Assembly: GCA_020354625.1 (NCBI GenBank) | Contig: CP070651.1 | Location: 98,805 to 162,804 of the forward strand | From: Trueperaceae bacterium | GTDB taxonomy: Bacteria; Deinococcota; Deinococci; Deinococcales; Trueperaceae | Length of the DNA stretch: 64,000 bases | Direction: 5' to 3' | Part shown: one piece after another, positions 16,736-25,610 of the stretch | Layout of the letters: each line of letters starts with the position of its first letter | Position numbering within the stretch: the stretch's first letter is position 1 | Notes under the pieces: generated by a model | What the model was told of the DNA's origin: nothing | Seen by the model: the letters and a program-made list of their open reading frames with translations, nothing else | The model's database searches: none | Translations under genes and position numbers: made by a program

Positions 16736-17825
16736 ATGCAACAACTGCGCGTAAGACTCGATGCCCTACGGGGGTATCTTTGATCTGGTTGCCAAGAGGG
16801 AGCGCTTGCAAGCCCTCGAGCCGAGCTTAAACGATCCCGACCTATGGAACGACCAAGCCAAGGCTCGCCAGGTTACCCAAGAGGCAAAACGCTTATCGAA
16901 GGTCCTATCTGCCTTTGATACGTTGGAGAGCGATGTCGATGGGCTTATCGAACTTTTCGAGATCGCTGGTCCTGATGAACTCGATGAACTCGAAGAGGAA
17001 CGTAGCCGGGTCGAAGGAGATCTCGACACGCTTTACCGCGAGACACTTTTCGGCGGGGAGTACGATGAGCGGCCGGCTATCCTCACTATCAAGCCAGGTG
17101 CCGGTGGCACCGAATCGTCCGATTGGGCAGGAATGTTGCTGCGCATGTACAGACGCTTTGCGGAGCGTCAGGGTCTTGTCGTCGAGGTTCTCGATATCGT
17201 TGCGAGCGCTACTGCGCCCAACGGTATAGATGTTGCACAGCTGATCGTACGGGGTGATCGTGCTTACGGCTTGTTAAGGGTCGAAAGCGGCGTTCACCGG
17301 TTGGTCCGTGTCAGCCCCTTCGATGCTCAAAACCGCCGTCATACCAGCTTCGCTTCGGTTGAGGTCGTTCCAGAAATCGACGATAGCATCGATATCGATA
17401 TCGAGCCGAGTGATCTGCGCATCGATGTGTTCCGTTCTAGTGGTCCCGGGGGGCAGTCTGTCAATACCACCGATTCTGCGGTTCGGATCGTCTATAGGGT
17501 GGGTACTCCTGAAGAGATCGTCGTGACATGCCAAGACGGCAAGTCACAGATCAAGAATCGGGAGAAGGCCATGGCGGTGCTGCGCAGTCGGTTATGGGAA
17601 CGCGAAGAGAGGCGCCGTAAAGAGGAACAGCTGAAAGCGCGTGGTGAGCAGAAGGCTATCGAGTGGGGATCGCAGATACGGAGCTACGTGCTCGACAAGC
17701 AGTATGTCAAAGATCATCGCAACGGTGGAATGTATCACGAACCCGACAAGATTCTAGACGGCGATATCAGCTCGCTCATCTGGGCGGGTCTCGAGTGGTC
17801 GGCGGGGGCTGATGGCCGGGGCTGA
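16736..17825 (+). CDS. prfB: peptide chain release factor 2 with programmed +1 frameshift
   Basis: RF2 reads UGA and UAA stops. Frame one starts at ATG 16736 after TGGAGGTG and stops at TGA 16781-16783 after 15 codons. The main frame resumes at GAT 16782 when one base (T16781) is skipped, giving about 362 residues. The site CGGGGGTATCTTTGAT matches the classic RF2 shift site (internal SD-like G-run, CUU slip codon, UGA). Later motifs are VSPFDAQNRR (SPF stop-reading tripeptide) and SSGPGGQSVNTTD (GGQ). Low RF2 favours shifting, so RF2 controls its own level. Read join(16736..16780,16782..17825). Confidence 0.96.
16769..16784 (+). promoter_or_regulatory. RF2 programmed frameshift site
   Basis: CGGGGGTATCTTTGAT: the G-run acts as an internal ribosome-binding site three bases before the slippery CTT, which is followed by the in-frame TGA. 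It differs from the common AGGGGGTATCTTTGAC only at the first and last bases shown. Confidence 0.92.
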
Positions 17826-17971
17826 TCCTTACGCACCCGCCTCATGGTGAAAAGGACGTCGGCAGGGACTAGAGCCGACTCCATCTTCGAGTGCACCGGT
17901 GAGGATCGTGAACGGCTACGATTTTCATGATCATCGATATCGATCTCTGACCTTTTCGAGAGGAGCTGTAT

Positions 17972-19003
17972 GTGACAGCAGATCTCATCAGGGCAATCAA
18001 AAGCCTTGGGCTCGGTTTCGAGCAAAGCCGAGTGACCGACACCGCTGGGGCGATTGCGTCCTACCGAGCATTGACCTCGGGGATGGGGGCGTTGCTGATA
18101 CCGCTCCTCGGGGTGACCCCGTTTCGAGTGACGGGTCAAGATCGACTCGATTTCCTACATGGACAACTTTCCAATCAGGTGAAGAACCTTCCCGAAGGAG
18201 GTTGCAACGAGGCGCTCCTGCTCAACGCCAAGGGACATGCTCTGGCTCAAATGACTGTCTGTCGGCGTAGTGACGACGTCTACCTAGCCGTCGATGAGGA
18301 GAGTGGGGATTTGGTCGCGAAACACCTCGATGACCATATCATTTTCGATCAAGTCTCCTTGGAGAACGTGTCTGGAAGCGTTACTACGTTTACCCTGCTC
18401 GGATCATCTGCGACGGAACTAATCAGAGAACAAGTGGGTGTGGTACCCGAAGAAGGGCGCTTTGCCCAATACCCGCTTCAGGCGGGTATGGTTCTTGTCC
18501 ATCCGTCGAAACGCACGGCCTGGAGCGGTTTCGATCTCCATGTCTTGACACGTGATGCCCCGGGCCTTCTGCACAAGTTTGTCGAGGCTGGGGTCCAGCC
18601 CGCAGGCGAATCGGTACTCGAGATGTTGCGAGTCGAAGCGGGTATTCCGAGAGCGGAGCGTGAGGCAGGTGCGGGGGTTCTACCTCAAGAGTCTGGCTTG
18701 GAAGGGATGGTTTCCTACCGAAAGGGCTGTTATCTCGGACAAGAAATCATGGCGCGTATCGAAGCGCGCGGGACGGTGCGGCGTTCGCTTACGGGGCTTT
18801 CCCTCTCTGGTTGGCCCGGACCGGGTCGTCACGAAATCAGCCAAGCGGGCAAGGTGGTTGGTCGGGTAGGAACGGTCTTGGAGCACCCGGAATTGGGAGT
18901 TGTTGCCCTCGCAGTTGTGCGCTGTGATGTGGAGCTGGGAAGTGAGTTATGGGTCGGTGAGAGCCTGGCAAAACGGGTTGAACTACCCTTTTTGCAACCG
19001 TAG
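17972..19003 (+). CDS. ygfZ: YgfZ/GcvT-like folate-binding protein
   Basis: YgfZ family proteins use tetrahydrofolate and aid repair or assembly of Fe-S enzymes. The hallmark YRKGCYLGQEIMARIE is present around residue 250, and the N-terminal part has the GcvT-type fold (FLHGQLSNQVKNL). The length of 343 residues fits. The GTG start at 17972 follows AGAGGAG by six bases. The 146-base gap after prfB holds no gene. It is followed by the methylmalonyl-CoA mutase genes, probably as a separate transcript. Confidence 0.88.
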   Translation: MTADLIRAIKSLGLGFEQSRVTDTAGAIASYRALTSGMGALLIPLLGVTPFRVTGQDRLDFLHGQLSNQVKNLPEGGCNEALLLNAKGHALAQMTVCRRSDDVYLAVDEESGDLVAKHLDDHIIFDQVSLENVSGSVTTFTLLGSSATELIREQVGVVPEEGRFAQYPLQAGMVLVHPSKRTAWSGFDLHVLTRDAPGLLHKFVEAGVQPAGESVLEMLRVEAGIPRAEREAGAGVLPQESGLEGMVSYRKGCYLGQEIMARIEARGTVRRSLTGLSLSGWPGPGRHEISQAGKVVGRVGTVLEHPELGVVALAVVRCDVELGSELWVGESLAKRVELPFLQP

Positions 19004-19054
19004 CAGGGTCGATCGGGATAGAACACCAAGGTACTTACAGGCGGTTCCAATAGC

Positions 19055-19060
19055 TATAAT
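19055..19060 (+). promoter_or_regulatory. -10 box of the mutase operon
   Basis: A consensus TATAAT nine bases before ATG 19070. The leader would be zero to about three bases, with no ribosome site. Confidence 0.6.
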
Positions 19061-19069
19061 GCTTAAAGC

Positions 19070-20716
19070 ATGAAGTCTAAACGGCGTTGGTATAAGGAAG
19101 TTTATCGTCCAGTGACTGAACGGCATCCTGAGCGAGACTACCCGTTTAAGACGCTGTCCGATATCGAAGTAGAACCCGTCTACACCCACGAGGACTTGAC
19201 GGACTTCGATCCAGAGGAAGAACTCGGCTATCCCGGGCAGTACCCTTTTACACGAGGAGTACAAGCGTCTATGTACCGCGGCCGGCTCTGGACGATGCGA
19301 ATGTTTGCTGGCTTCGGCACGGCCGAGCAGACGAATAAACGGTTTAGAGCGCTGTTGGATGCTGGGCAGACCGGTTTGTCGACCGCCTTCGACCTTCCGA
19401 CGCTGATGGGCTATGATAGCGATCATCCGATGAGCAGGGGGGAGGTCGGTAAGTGTGGGGTGGCGGTCTCTTCGCTTGCCGATATGGAGGTTCTTTTCGC
19501 GGGAATCGATCCTGCCAAGGTAACGACTTCGATGACGATCAATAGCCCGGCAAATGCAATTTGGGCAATGTATCTAGCGATGGCACAGCGTAAGGGTGCT
19601 TCTTGGGATAGCGTGGGTGGTACCATCCAAAACGATATTCTCAAGGAGTTTATCGCTCAAAAGGAGTACATCTTTCCGCCGAAACCGAGTGTAAAATTGG
19701 TTATCGATACCTTCGAGTGGGGGCCAAAAAACGTACCACGCTGGAACTTTATCAGTGTTTCCGGCTATCACATCCGCGAGGCCGGGTCGACTGCAGTCCA
19801 GGAGTTGGCCTTCACGTTATATAACGGAATTCACTATGTGCAACAGGCGCTCGAGCGGGGTATCGCTATCGACGATTTTGCTCCGCGCATCAGTTTCTTT
19901 TTCAATGTCCACAACGATTTCTTTGAAGAGATCGCCAAGTTTCGTGCCGCACGAAGAATTTGGGCTAGGCAGATGAGGGAGCGTTTTGGTGCCACCAATG
20001 AAAAGTCCTGGATGCTGCGTACACATGCGCAGACTGCCGGTGTGTCGCTGGCCGCCCAACAGCCTCTTGTCAACATCGCTCGTGTTGCGGTTCAGGCCTT
20101 GGCCGGTGTGCTAGGTGGCACCAATAGTTTGCACACAGATGCGTTTGACGAGGCCTTGGCGCTCCCCACCGAGGAAGCCGCCAAGGTTGCCCTGCGCACC
20201 CAGCAGGTTATCGCTTACGAAACCGGTGTCGGCCACACCGTCGATCCGTTGGCAGGGTCTTACTACCTCGAGCATCTTACCGATGAAATGGAGAGGCGCT
20301 GTCTTGCATACTTCGATCAGATCGATGCGATCGGTGGCGTTGAGGCAGCGATCGAGACGGGGTTTTTTGCCCACGAAATCGGTGAAGCGAGCTACCGGCA
20401 ACAGCGTGAGATCGATCGACGAGAGCGTTTCGTGGTGGGTGTCAACTCCTTTGTTGAAGAGCACCCCGAGATACCCCTGCAACTTGTCGATTCTGAGGTA
20501 CAGCGGGTGCAGTTAGAGCGCTTGGAGCGTGTGAGAAGAGAGCGTGATTCACATCGAGTGGATGGTGCTTTGGCAGCGCTCAGAGAGGCCGCTGTCGATG
20601 GGAGGAACACGATGCCGGCTTTTCTCGAAGCTGCCCACGCTCTTTGTACGCTCGGGGAGCAGATGGATGTTCTCCGCAACGTCTATGGCGTCTATGAGGA
20701 GCCAGTCACCATCTAG
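19070..20716 (+). CDS. methylmalonyl-CoA mutase, catalytic large subunit
   Basis: This subunit carries the TIM-barrel active site that interconverts methylmalonyl-CoA and succinyl-CoA. Seen are [56 protein letters not shown] and [19 protein letters not shown]. At 548 residues it lacks a B12 domain, which is encoded by the next gene, so this is the split (two-gene) mutase type. Isobutyryl-CoA mutase-like activity cannot be excluded. A TATAAT box lies nine bases before the ATG. Expected epimerase and MeaB chaperone genes are not in the window. Confidence 0.93.
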   Translation: MKSKRRWYKEVYRPVTERHPERDYPFKTLSDIEVEPVYTHEDLTDFDPEEELGYPGQYPFTRGVQASMYRGRLWTMRMFAGFGTAEQTNKRFRALLDAGQTGLSTAFDLPTLMGYDSDHPMSRGEVGKCGVAVSSLADMEVLFAGIDPAKVTTSMTINSPANAIWAMYLAMAQRKGASWDSVGGTIQNDILKEFIAQKEYIFPPKPSVKLVIDTFEWGPKNVPRWNFISVSGYHIREAGSTAVQELAFTLYNGIHYVQQALERGIAIDDFAPRISFFFNVHNDFFEEIAKFRAARRIWARQMRERFGATNEKSWMLRTHAQTAGVSLAAQQPLVNIARVAVQALAGVLGGTNSLHTDAFDEALALPTEEAAKVALRTQQVIAYETGVGHTVDPLAGSYYLEHLTDEMERRCLAYFDQIDAIGGVEAAIETGFFAHEIGEASYRQQREIDRRERFVVGVNSFVEEHPEIPLQLVDSEVQRVQLERLERVRRERDSHRVDGALAALREAAVDGRNTMPAFLEAAHALCTLGEQMDVLRNVYGVYEEPVTI

Positions 20717-20754
20717 AGGAGCAGTGTCGTGACCGGGGGTGTGATCGAGACGAG

Positions 20755-21153
20755 ATGAGCAAAAAGATGCGCGTACTGATAGCCAAGCCGGGGCTTGACG
20801 GCCACGATCGTGGAGCCAAGGTTGTGGCGCGAGCACTCCGGGATGCAGGTATCGAGGTCATCTATACCGGTCTTCGGCAGACTTCAGAGATGATTGTTCG
20901 GGCTGCGATCCAGGAGGATGTAGATGCGGTGGGCCTGTCTGTTCTCTCAGGAGCGCACATGCACTATTTTCGCGAGGTCATAGACGGGCTTCGAGCGAAG
21001 GGCGCGGATGACATCGTGTTGTTCGGTGGTGGAATCATTCCCGATCAAGATATCGGAGCGCTAAAGGCGATGGGTGTGCTGGCTGTATTTACTCCTGGGG
21101 CATCTACGCAGGAGATCGTCGATTTTCTTCACAAGGTAGTAGCTCAGAACTAG
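20755..21153 (+). CDS. methylmalonyl-CoA mutase, B12-binding small subunit
   Basis: A 132-residue cobalamin-binding domain. [13 protein letters not shown] carries the DxHxxG motif (Asp15, His17, Gly20) whose His ligates cobalt, followed by [10 protein letters not shown] and [11 protein letters not shown] of the B12 Rossmann fold. It partners the large subunit encoded 38 bases upstream to form the complete mutase, as in archaea and Thermus. ATG 20755 is used; there is a weak purine stretch before it. Confidence 0.93.
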   Translation: MSKKMRVLIAKPGLDGHDRGAKVVARALRDAGIEVIYTGLRQTSEMIVRAAIQEDVDAVGLSVLSGAHMHYFREVIDGLRAKGADDIVLFGGGIIPDQDIGALKAMGVLAVFTPGASTQEIVDFLHKVVAQN

Positions 21154-21183
21154 GTGGCTTATACCTAATGATGGTGTCCCGTC

Positions 21184-21210
21184 GTTTGGCCCAGCGTAAC
21201 TGAGCCAAAC
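21184..21210. repeat. hairpin downstream of the mutase small subunit
   Basis: GTTTGGC (21184-21190) pairs with GCCAAAC (21204-21210), with CAG/CTG continuing the stem inside after one mismatch. No U-run follows, so it is not a classic terminator, but it may mark the 3' end of the operon. Confidence 0.45.
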
Positions 21211-21291
21211 AAACGAGCGTGCCAGACGAAAAAACGATGATCGAAGGACCGATCGATCAACGGGTTTCGTTCTAACATTCGAGATGCCTGG

Positions 21292-21337
21292 CCTCGGTTA
21301 TGGGATCACGAAAACCTCGGTTATGGGATCACGGAAA
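21292..21337 (+). repeat. two tandem copies of a 23-base unit
   Basis: The unit CCTCGGTTATGGGATCACG plus AAAA (21292-21314) is repeated directly at 21315-21337 with a single change (A to G). The unit length is not a multiple of three, and no gene is evident here. Confidence 0.7.
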
Positions 21338-21670
21338 CGGAGTGGCTTCACGCGAAGGTCTGGCGCACGTCTCGCGGTCGCCCGAGCCCGACAGGAAATA
21401 AGCGTTCGATGTGGTGTTTGGACGACGGCCCTGCTCATCGAAAACCCGATCAGGTCTCGGATGGCGTCGGTGAGTGAGGCGTGCGTGTGTGATGCCAAAG
21501 TTGCCAAGAAGTGAAAAGGGCTCGAACCGATACCCCCTTCTGTTTTAAGGCTTGTTGACGTGCACCACTGAGACTTGGTATTGTTCCACACGACATAAAT
21601 CGTCGTCCTCTTCGCAGGGTTTGACCTGGTTGGTAGTGAAAAACACAGAGGAGATGGGGAGATCGTTGGG

Positions 21671-22663
21671 ATGAAGTGTAGGATTACCTATGTTTTTATG
21701 TTGTTGTTTTTGTCTTTTCCCATCGGTTTTGCCAGCGGTTATGCACTAAAGAAAATTGAGAGTGGCGATACGCTCGGGGAGCTTGCCAGCCGGTACGATG
21801 TGCCTCTCGATGTCCTCATGTCTTTCAACGATCTCGATTCGGTCACGATCTTTCCAGGCCAAATGATCAAGATCCCCTATATTCAAGCGAGAGGGGGGGT
21901 GGCAGCGTTCGCCCCCAATCCTCCACCGCTGTTCAAGCGCCATACCTTGGCGGCTGGTGAGACCATCAGCGGTGTAATTCAAAGGTATGGACTCACGGTC
22001 CCTTCGTTGGTGGGGGCGAATCCTGATCTCTCTTCTCTCGATCGCCTACCGGTCGGTATCGAGCTGTTGATCCCACCTGCAGAGGGTTTGGTGGTCACGC
22101 TGCAAGAGGAAGAGACCTTACCCGATATCATCTCTAGATACGATATCGACCCGATTACGCTTGCCAAAGCCAACGAGCTCTACTCGCTCTCAGATGTATC
22201 TAGCGGGATGATGTTGTTCCTCCCCGGCGTCAAACCGGTTGAGTCGCTCGAGAGGCTCGCGAGGGTTCGGGAGATGGAAAATCGGTATATCTGGCCTGTG
22301 CATGGGCGCATCACATCCTACTTCGGTCGACGCAACCTCGGTTTGGGCACATCGAACTTCCATCGAGGGATCGATATTGCAGCCCCATACGGAACGTTGG
22401 TTGTCGCCTCGAGAAGTGGCACGGTAAGTTTCGCGGGATGGTCGAGCCAGGGATACGGTAAGCTCGTCAAGATCCGTCACCCTGGTCGTGCTGAAACTTG
22501 GTACGCACACAATAGTGAAATTCTTGTGCGACCCGGTCAGTTCATCGATCAAGGGGAAGTGATCGCCCGCATCGGCTCGACCGGGATCTCGACAGGTCCG
22601 CACCTACATTTTGAAGTACACGAGGGGAATCGCGCCGACGATCCGCTATCGTTCCTCAGGTAG
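21671..22663 (+). CDS. secreted LysM / M23 peptidoglycan endopeptidase
   Basis: A 330-residue cell-wall enzyme. The signal peptide is residues 1 to about 23 (VFMLLFLSFPIGFASG). Three LysM-like repeats follow (about 28-72, 92-136, 138-180), binding peptidoglycan. The M23 domain (about 235-325) has HRGIDIAAP (His and Asp ligands) and GPHLHFEV (HxH). It cuts peptide crosslinks or acts with amidases in cell separation. The ATG follows GGGGAG with longer spacing than ideal. It is convergent with the zinc-ribbon gene after 17 bases. Confidence 0.93.
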   Translation: MKCRITYVFMLLFLSFPIGFASGYALKKIESGDTLGELASRYDVPLDVLMSFNDLDSVTIFPGQMIKIPYIQARGGVAAFAPNPPPLFKRHTLAAGETISGVIQRYGLTVPSLVGANPDLSSLDRLPVGIELLIPPAEGLVVTLQEEETLPDIISRYDIDPITLAKANELYSLSDVSSGMMLFLPGVKPVESLERLARVREMENRYIWPVHGRITSYFGRRNLGLGTSNFHRGIDIAAPYGTLVVASRSGTVSFAGWSSQGYGKLVKIRHPGRAETWYAHNSEILVRPGQFIDQGEVIARIGSTGISTGPHLHFEVHEGNRADDPLSFLR

Positions 22664-22680
22664 TCGTTTGGCGGGGGGTC

Positions 22681-23382
22681 TCAGCTCTGCTTGGCCCACA
22701 AGATACGCCCACAACTAGGGCAGCGGGTGATCCCTTTTCCCTTAAGCGCCTTTTGAACCACGTGGATGGGCAGTTTTACGTTGCATCCACCGCAGCGTTG
22801 ATTTTTTACCACGAGCACGAGCCCGAGACCCCTCCGAGCCCGGCGGACCTGCTCGTACTGTTTGAGCAGTGGTTTTTCGATCGTGGCAGCGATCGCGTTG
22901 CGCTGAGACGTCACAGTCCGAATTCGTTCCTCGAGATCAGCAAGGCGGGCATTCTCTCGATCGGAGAGCTCGCCTAATTTCGGCGTGAGCTCGGACAACT
23001 CGTTCTGGAGATCCGCTATTTCATCTGCAAGCTGTTCGAGCTTCTCCATAAGCGGCAGGGTGTCTTCTTCAAGCTCCTGAACCCGGGTGGCAAATTGAAG
23101 CTCCTGGTTCTGATATTGGGTGGCTTCTTTGCTGCTTCCGGCACGCAGAGCAGAGGTGACTGCTGCTTTGCGTCGTGCCTCCAAGCCCTCGAGTTCAAGC
23201 TCGTTTTGTCGTACTTGTAGTCTTAGTTTTTCGTGTTCCTGTTGAGTGGTGTGGAGTTTTCTCTCCAGGGCGTCCTTCTGCCCTTGTAAGGTGATGAGTT
23301 CGGGTGGGGTCTGACCTTTTTCCTCGTGCAGATTGTCCAACTCTAAATCGTGTGCCTGAACATCGGTTAAATATTCCAACAT
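22681..23382 (-). CDS. zinc-ribbon coiled-coil protein (DUF164 / CdsZ-like)
   Basis: About 233 residues: a long coiled coil (about 5-175) and a C-terminal zinc ribbon CGGCNVKLP ... CPSCGRILW with four cysteines. Relatives include HP0958 of Helicobacter, reported to bind RNA and chaperone sigma-54 or flagellar factors, and CdsZ. The cellular role here is unknown. ATG 23382 follows GGAGAGAG closely. The frame continues upstream to 23634, but that part contains a terminator hairpin and is taken as leader. Confidence 0.85.
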   Translation of the reverse strand: MLEYLTDVQAHDLELDNLHEEKGQTPPELITLQGQKDALERKLHTTQQEHEKLRLQVRQNELELEGLEARRKAAVTSALRAGSSKEATQYQNQELQFATRVQELEEDTLPLMEKLEQLADEIADLQNELSELTPKLGELSDRENARLADLEERIRTVTSQRNAIAATIEKPLLKQYEQVRRARRGLGLVLVVKNQRCGGCNVKLPIHVVQKALKGKGITRCPSCGRILWAKQS

Positions 23383-23412
23383 CAGCTCTCTCCACCGAGG
23401 GGGACAAGGCAG

Positions 23413-23445
23413 AAAAAAACCCCGCTCGGGCAACTCCAAGCGGGG
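23413..23445 (-). terminator. intrinsic terminator in the leader of the zinc-ribbon gene
   Basis: On the minus strand, CCCCGCT and AGCGGGG (7-bp stem, 12-base loop; plus-strand arms 23420-23426 and 23439-23445) are followed by seven U. It lies about 30 bases before ATG 23382. Since the next gene upstream is divergent, it can only act on transcripts starting within about 100 bases, so it is a candidate attenuator or the end of a small RNA. Confidence 0.7.
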
Positions 23446-23591
23446 TAGGTATGCATACAGCTTTTCGCCAATGGCCTCACAAACTCTAGTGTAACACGCT
23501 TTGTAGAAGCCTTGCTCTGAGTGAACGACGTTCGAAAGGTTTGGGCTAGTGGAATCCACGACAAGAGACAAGGTGGCGATCGAAGGCAGGG

Positions 23592-23597
23592 TAAGAT
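23592..23597 (+). promoter_or_regulatory. -10 box of the 23.6 kb hypothetical gene
   Basis: TAAGAT eight bases before ATG 23606, without a ribosome site. Confidence 0.45.
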
Positions 23598-23605
23598 GCT
23601 TGGCG

Positions 23606-24076
23606 ATGTTCGAAGATTCGGTCGACAATTTCATCTCTCGCTGGCAACGCTACGCTGCCAGTGTGGAGCTCTTTTCGCACATCGAGGGATCCCCTCTGAT
23701 CGAATGCAAGGTCGACAAGGCGATCCTACATATCTTTGAGCGCACAGGTCCATACTTCAAAGAACCTGGATTGGCAAAGGTCGTGCTTAATCCGACAGTC
23801 GACGAGGTGCAGTTTAGCCAGGAACAAGAGAGGCTCATCGATGTCATCGGCATTAGTCGGATGAGGTTTAACGGCCTCGTTCTCTCCCAGGAGGATCGTT
23901 TTATCATCGTTGATGCCGGGGTTCCCTTGGTCGTTTCCGTGCAAGGTAGCGTACCGAACGTGCCGATCGAAGGGGTGTGGGTGAGTTGTGAATCGATTGC
24001 TCCGGTACACGGATTTTTGCTGCCCCGGGTAAGGTCTAGTGCATTGACCGACCTTGCGAATATTGAGGCTGATTGA
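23606..24076 (+). CDS. hypothetical protein, 156 aa
   Basis: No family is recognised. The protein is soluble-looking with alternating hydrophobic strands and acidic stretches, without membrane segments or metal motifs. ATG 23606 (MFEDSVDNFISRWQRY) is preferred because a TAAGAT box sits eight bases upstream; GTG 23549 is an in-frame alternative that would add 19 residues. It is divergent from the zinc-ribbon gene and 72 bases before the DUF512 gene, on the same strand. Confidence 0.65.
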   Translation: MFEDSVDNFISRWQRYAASVELFSHIEGSPLIECKVDKAILHIFERTGPYFKEPGLAKVVLNPTVDEVQFSQEQERLIDVIGISRMRFNGLVLSQEDRFIIVDAGVPLVVSVQGSVPNVPIEGVWVSCESIAPVHGFLLPRVRSSALTDLANIEAD

Positions 24077-24133
24077 TTCTGGCGGTTTTTGCCAACAGGT
24101 TGTTTGAGCACCACGTCATTTTCGCCGAAGTGC

Positions 24134-24139
24134 TACACT
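24134..24139 (+). promoter_or_regulatory. extended -10 box of the DUF512 gene
   Basis: TGC-TACACT, nine bases before ATG 24149. It is the same extended box as seen before infC. Confidence 0.5.
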
Positions 24140-24148
24140 GACTCGTTT

Positions 24149-25585
24149 ATGTTGCTTGCAAAAACGATCGATTCCCTGCCCCCTTATTCGGCTGTGATCA
24201 GTGGTGTCCGTAGCGGGTCGCCAGCTGCAAAGGCAGGTATAGGGGTCGGTTGGGAGCTGATTTCTGTCAATGGAGTGATGGTTCCCGATATCCTCGCCTA
24301 TCAGCGAGAGCTGAGGCGAGGGAGAGTAGAGCTCAGACTCTTTGAGCCTGAGAGCGGTGTGTACCGGACTCTGGTTGTAGCGTTCGAAGATCCTGGCCTC
24401 GAGTTTGATGAGGTGATCTTTGATGGGATTCGGACGTGCGCAAACCGTTGCGAGTTTTGTTATGTTCACCAGATGCCTAAGGGCTTTCGAAAGAGTCTAT
24501 ATCTGATGGATGACGATTTCCGTACCAGCTTTCTCTACGGTTCGTTCATCACGCTGACCAACTTGACCGAAGCCGATATTCTCCGAATCCTAGACGAACG
24601 ACTTAGCCCACTCTACGTCTCGGTACACTCAACCAACGAGAGCTTACGTGAGGATCTGTTGCGCTGGAGCACGAAGGTACAAGATGAAGGAGCTACCAAG
24701 ATTCGGCCAATGCTTGAGCGGCTTGCCTCAATCGATCTCTATACTCAGGTGGTGTTGGTTCCAGGTCGCAACGATGGCGTACACCTCGCTGAGACGTTAA
24801 AGGATCTAGCAGGGCGGTCGAATGTTCTTGCAGTGGCGGTGGTACCAGTGGGCCTAACGGATCACCGTTCTCACCTGCCGGCACTCCGCACCTACTCTAC
24901 GGAGGAAGCTTCGAGAGTGGTGTATCAGGTTGAATCCTTTCAGCGTCGAATGTTGGCTGAACGCGGTACCCGCTTTGCTTTTTTGAGCGATGAGTTCTAC
25001 CTGTTGGCTGGTCGTGATCTGCCCACCGAAGAGATGTATGAAGGATTTCCGATGCTCGAGAATGGTGTCGGTATGGTTCGAGACTTTTTCAGTGAACCGT
25101 TACCGGAGTTGCCAGACGCGCTGCCTGAGCCGAAAAGAGTGCTTGTCGCAACAGGACGGCTCTTCGCTCCTGTACTCGACCGTGCTCTCGAGCCGTTGTA
25201 TCGCATAAAGGGCTTACGACTCGAAGTGCGTGCGCTGAAGAACCGAACTTTCGGTGAGCAGACTACGGTGGCGGGGTTACTTGCGGGTAGGGATTTTCTT
25301 ACTCAAGTAGTCCCGGGTGAAGCTGATTTGATGTTGGTTTCTCCAAACGTTCTCAAATTCGGTACAGAGACTCTTTTAGATGATCGTACGCTCGATGATT
25401 TACGCCGAGAGTTGGGGATGGAAGTTGCTGTTGGGGGGAGCCACCTAGCACAGCTTGCCGAAACGATTCTCAGCCTTGTACCTCGTCGCTCCCATCTACC
25501 CCAGTTCGGGTATTCGACCCATGCTGTCAAGGAGTCATTCGGTAAAACCAAGCCGTCACAAACGTCTCGGAAAGATACAACATAA
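24149..25585 (+). CDS. DUF512 protein: PDZ + radical SAM-like Fe-S domain
   Basis: A 478-residue protein with an N-terminal PDZ-like segment (VRSGSPAAKAGIGVGWELISVNG, about 19-42), a CxxxCxxC cluster (CANRCEFCYVHQMPKG, near 97-112) as in radical SAM enzymes, and the DUF512 C-terminal domain (LVATGRLFAPVLDRAL, VGGSHLAQLAE). DUF512 proteins are widespread in anaerobes and Deinococcus-Thermus relatives; the reaction is unknown. In Clostridia the gene sits next to der; here it does not. An upstream extension to 24089 is not supported. The extended -10 box lies nine bases before the ATG. Confidence 0.88.
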   Translation: MLLAKTIDSLPPYSAVISGVRSGSPAAKAGIGVGWELISVNGVMVPDILAYQRELRRGRVELRLFEPESGVYRTLVVAFEDPGLEFDEVIFDGIRTCANRCEFCYVHQMPKGFRKSLYLMDDDFRTSFLYGSFITLTNLTEADILRILDERLSPLYVSVHSTNESLREDLLRWSTKVQDEGATKIRPMLERLASIDLYTQVVLVPGRNDGVHLAETLKDLAGRSNVLAVAVVPVGLTDHRSHLPALRTYSTEEASRVVYQVESFQRRMLAERGTRFAFLSDEFYLLAGRDLPTEEMYEGFPMLENGVGMVRDFFSEPLPELPDALPEPKRVLVATGRLFAPVLDRALEPLYRIKGLRLEVRALKNRTFGEQTTVAGLLAGRDFLTQVVPGEADLMLVSPNVLKFGTETLLDDRTLDDLRRELGMEVAVGGSHLAQLAETILSLVPRRSHLPQFGYSTHAVKESFGKTKPSQTSRKDTT

Positions 25586-25610
25586 GCGTGGGAGGGGGAT
25601 TGCAACCCAC

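Larger units (their letters stand above)
21154..21670. other. 517-base gap without a convincing gene
   Basis: Open frames on both strands here (for example 21284-21514 plus, 21298-21591 minus) show no family features. Contents seen: a 7-bp hairpin at 21184-21210 with an inner CAG/CTG stem; on the minus strand a weak stem at 21239-21258 followed by U6; a 23-base tandem repeat at 21292-21337; and the start region of the M23 peptidase gene. The gap may hold an RNA gene or a decayed gene. Confidence 0.4.

Noticed and set aside
16761..16784. ATG 16761 as the prfB start, or prfB as a broken gene
   Set aside because: The short first frame, G-run, CTT and TGA form the known RF2 frameshift site, and a good ribosome site precedes ATG 16736.
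17933..17944. 12-base palindrome ATCGATATCGAT before ygfZ as an operator
   Set aside because: Short CGAT/ATCG runs are frequent in this genome, also within genes such as prfB, so chance is likely.
21284..21591. Open frames in the 517-base gap (21284-21514 plus, 21298-21591 minus) as genes
   Set aside because: No family pattern, no start signal, rich in Arg/Ser/Thr as in random translations, and they overlap a non-triplet tandem repeat.
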